64,000 nucleotides of DNA from Cyclobacterium salsum. Lineage in GTDB: Bacteria; Bacteroidota; Bacteroidia; Cytophagales; Cyclobacteriaceae. The position numbers were made by a program, and so were the translations under genes. The notes beneath the pieces are model-generated. The model searched no databases and had not been told where the DNA came from. It worked only from the letters and a program-made list of their open reading frames with translations. Positions 61,788-64,000 of this stretch are shown here, piece after piece. The stretch spans positions 186,001 through 250,000 of the forward strand of contig NZ_WNKG01000008.1 in the NCBI RefSeq assembly GCF_010119245.1, given 5' to 3'. Within the stretch, counting starts at the first letter, position 1, and each line of letters starts with the position of its first letter.

Positions 61788-64000
61788 TCACCCCGCATCC
61801 GCATTCCCATTGATCCGGTCCAGAATGCTGATAATCTTGGTGACCTGGGCATCGTCGAACAGCCCGAAAGGTCCATTGTCATTCAAATCCTTAAATGGCG
61901 ATTCAAATAAGGCCCGTTTGTCAATCACCCCATTCTGGGTCAGGTAACCGATGATCAGGTCTACAAATTTGATCTGCGCGGCATTCAGGTTTTGAGCCTG
62001 AATAAACTCTGCAAAGGCCGCTTGTACGGCATCTTTTTCCAATCCGATCAACTCCCGGATAAATACCCCCAACTTTTTTCCTTTTCCTGCTGCTTCAAAT
62101 TCTTCTTTTGAACCCACCTCTTCTGCATTGAAAAAGATCTGCTGCAACTGTAGCAGTTCTTGCTCCGTAATGGGCTGATTGGTTTTGATTTTGCTGATCA
62201 CCAGGTGATCATTATGTTCATTCAGGTACCGCTCTACCCGCCTTCGATAGGGTTCCAGCGAAGGTGCCTGAAGTATATTTTTTTCCTCCACCTTGGATAG
62301 ATCCAGGTAATCCCTGAAATGCGTTTCCACAACCGGTTGATCCACGGCATCCAAAAACTGCATCAGTTCTCTCAGGGCCACCCTTACCTTTTCCAGGTCC
62401 AGTACGGTTGATTGTTGTAAAAATGGCTCGGTCAGCACGGACTTGATAACGGGCATCTTACTCGCGACCATGGGGATATTCCCTTTCTTCTGAAGCACCG
62501 CACATGCGGAGCTGATCTTGTTTTCGTACCGGGTAGTTATTCGCCCTCCTTTCAGTGCCAGTTGGTAATTGAGCATCAGTACATCAAACCTACGGGCAGT
62601 GACCTGGTCCTCCTCTGCTGCGGGGATCAACGGGACAATATGGGTTCCGATCTCTTGTAGCTTGGAAGGCCCCAGGTCCAGCCATTCGGCTTTCTGATGG
62701 AATTTTACCACAAATTCCAGGTGATGCCGAACCTCAAACCGCTGTTGATTTAACGCAGCCACCTGGGAATAAAGCAAGTCGATCAATCCCTCTGCAAATT
62801 CATTTTCCTCCGTTGACGGGGATTGACGAAGGAGCAGCGCCAGGTCCAGCCGTAACTGGAACGCCTGTTGCGACAGCGAAAGCCCTGCGGCACCTTTGCT
62901 CTCCTCCGGATTGACTTCAAAAAATTCAAAGTTTTCGCAATAGTCAAAAATCAAAAAGCTTTCCTTGTGAAGGCCGGGACCAAACAGATCCGGTCGCAAC
63001 CGGGTGCCCCGGCCGATCATCTGCCAAAACTTGACCACTGATTTTACTGGCTTGAAGAAAATCAGGTTTACCACGCGCGGTGCATCCACGCCGGTATCCA
63101 TCATGTCTACCGAAATGGCAATTTGGGGGTTTTTCTCTTCTTTGTCGAGTACAAAACGCTCCAGAATATCCTGTGCCTTGTCTGTTTGGTTATCGATGAC
63201 CCGGCAGAATTTCCCCGAATACTCCGGATAATTTTTATTGAACCGCTCTTCTATGTACACGGCGTGCTTGTGGTTCTTGGCAAAGATGATGGTCTTGCCG
63301 ATTTTGTCTCCCCCATCTACTTTGATCCCCGAAGTCATCAAATGCGAAAGTACCTGATCGACGGTGTTGGAATTGAATAGCCATTTGTACAATTGGTTTT
63401 TGTCTATCCCGTCTTCTGCTTCCTCATTGCTGGGATCGCCAAATTTCTCCTCGTATTCCAGTTTCTCCTTTTCGGACAGTTCGGAATACTTAATGCCCTC
63501 CCGCATAAACTTCAGCGGTACACTGACAGCCCGGGGAGGAACGAGGAAGCCGTCGCTTACCGCCTCTTCCAGTTCGTAGGCGAAGGTGGGGTTATCGTCC
63601 TCGATACCGAACAGCTCATAGGTATTGTGATCCACATCCTTTTTGGGCGTGGCGGTCAAACCCAACAGAAACCCATCAAAATACTGAAAAATGGCCTTGT
63701 ACTTCTGGTACACAGAGCGGTGCGCCTCGTCGATAATGATCAGGTCAAAATGCCCCACGCCATAAAACCGCCCTTCCCCATTGCGGGCGCGATCGATTTG
63801 ATTCATTAGGGTCGGGTAGGTGGAAAAAACCAGACGCGTGGCATCGTTTTCCTTTTCCTTGGTCAGGTCTATGCTACTCAGGTAGGGCAAGTGTTCGGCA
63901 AATGCATTTTTAGCCTGCGTAACCAGGGCATTTCGGTCCGCCAAAAAAAGGACCCGTTTTGCCCAATTGCATTTGACCATCATGTCCACGATAGAGGCCG
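61788..64000 (-). CDS. hsdR: Type I restriction endonuclease subunit R (EcoEI-like HsdR), N-terminus beyond window
   Basis: At least 737 residues; the frame continues past the right edge. Helicase motifs: NWAKRVLFLADRNALVTQAK (Ia region), IIIDEAHRSVY (DEAH), LGLTATPKKDVD (III), TIIFAKNHKHAVYI (IV) and MIGRGTRLRPDLFG (VI). The C-terminal part (about 400-737) matches the EcoEI-type R-subunit C-domain. The N-terminal nuclease domain would lie to the right of the window. It translocates and cuts unmodified DNA together with HsdM and HsdS, which are not in the window. Composition is closer to the core genome than to the RT and WG genes. Confidence 0.9.
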   Translation of the reverse strand, partial: ASIVDMMVKCNWAKRVLFLADRNALVTQAKNAFAEHLPYLSSIDLTKEKENDATRLVFSTYPTLMNQIDRARNGEGRFYGVGHFDLIIIDEAHRSVYQKYKAIFQYFDGFLLGLTATPKKDVDHNTYELFGIEDDNPTFAYELEEAVSDGFLVPPRAVSVPLKFMREGIKYSELSEKEKLEYEEKFGDPSNEEAEDGIDKNQLYKWLFNSNTVDQVLSHLMTSGIKVDGGDKIGKTIIFAKNHKHAVYIEERFNKNYPEYSGKFCRVIDNQTDKAQDILERFVLDKEEKNPQIAISVDMMDTGVDAPRVVNLIFFKPVKSVVKFWQMIGRGTRLRPDLFGPGLHKESFLIFDYCENFEFFEVNPEESKGAAGLSLSQQAFQLRLDLALLLRQSPSTEENEFAEGLIDLLYSQVAALNQQRFEVRHHLEFVVKFHQKAEWLDLGPSKLQEIGTHIVPLIPAAEEDQVTARRFDVLMLNYQLALKGGRITTRYENKISSACAVLQKKGNIPMVASKMPVIKSVLTEPFLQQSTVLDLEKVRVALRELMQFLDAVDQPVVETHFRDYLDLSKVEEKNILQAPSLEPYRRRVERYLNEHNDHLVISKIKTNQPITEQELLQLQQIFFNAEEVGSKEEFEAAGKGKKLGVFIRELIGLEKDAVQAAFAEFIQAQNLNAAQIKFVDLIIGYLTQNGVIDKRALFESPFKDLNDNGPFGLFDDAQVTKIISILDRINGNADAG

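Noticed and set aside
54000-61800. CRISPR array in the defence island
   Set aside because: No regularly spaced identical repeats were found; only the two diverged 160-175 bp repeats and the two IS21-like 22-mers.

Overview
The window looks like chromosomal DNA of a gliding member of the Bacteroidota, most likely order Cytophagales. The evidence is a gldA-gldF-gldG gliding ABC transporter cluster, a TonB-dependent receptor paired with a DUF4249 lipoprotein, a VWA/TPR (Bat-type) locus, DUF4369/TlpA and MORN-repeat proteins, a Bacteroidota-type glycine-lipid acyltransferase pair, frequent TTG/GTG starts without clear Shine-Dalgarno sites, and promoters of the TTG-N(18-21)-TAnnTTTG kind. Genus and species cannot be settled from the sequence.

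Bases 1-53,400 are ordinary core genome in short operons, many with ATGA-type or longer overlaps. In order: glycine/ornithine-lipid acyltransferases; an SDR; the TonB receptor and its lipoprotein; the Bat-like operon; a MORN protein; purC, a STAS protein, rnz and a queuosine-precursor transporter; a bile-acid-symporter-like protein; an SRPBCC protein; an rRNA/tRNA methyltransferase; a BamA/TamA-like protein with hemF and a PAP2 phosphatase; riboflavin synthase; pcm, a thioesterase, three little-known genes and dps; a four-gene envelope operon ending in a leucine-rich-repeat protein; a TlpA-type thioredoxin with gatB and alaS; an M23 peptidase; merR with dprA; a lipoprotein; dnaN; gldG/F/A; pgk; tsaC with a TPR lipoprotein; a Nudix protein, recQ and comEC; an outer-membrane protein, a GNAT protein and phoH; and a SAM hydroxide adenosyltransferase-like protein.

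A tRNA-Leu(CAA) at 53,561-53,644 marks a sharp change. Downstream lies an accessory island with a hicAB toxin-antitoxin module between two diverged direct repeats, small unrecognised ORFs, an IS21-like end remnant, a very AT-rich WG-repeat protein, an IS1595-family insertion sequence with a homopolymer frameshift, a stand-alone reverse transcriptase, and the C-terminal part of a type I restriction HsdR subunit that runs off the right edge. It reads as a defence island.

The most interesting locus is the reverse transcriptase (59,737-61,305) and the roughly 380 bp non-coding stretch upstream of it. The protein resembles the UG2/DRT2 class of antiviral reverse transcriptases, which copy a structured upstream RNA into concatenated cDNA encoding a stop-less open reading frame. 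The upstream stretch has a good Bacteroidota promoter, several hairpins and a terminator-like hairpin. It also has an imperfect direct repeat whose GAGC cores lie exactly 126 nt (42 codons) apart around a stop-free frame. This may be a diverged DRT2 system with its own never-ending ORF. The assignment is by eye and needs profile searches and covariance analysis.
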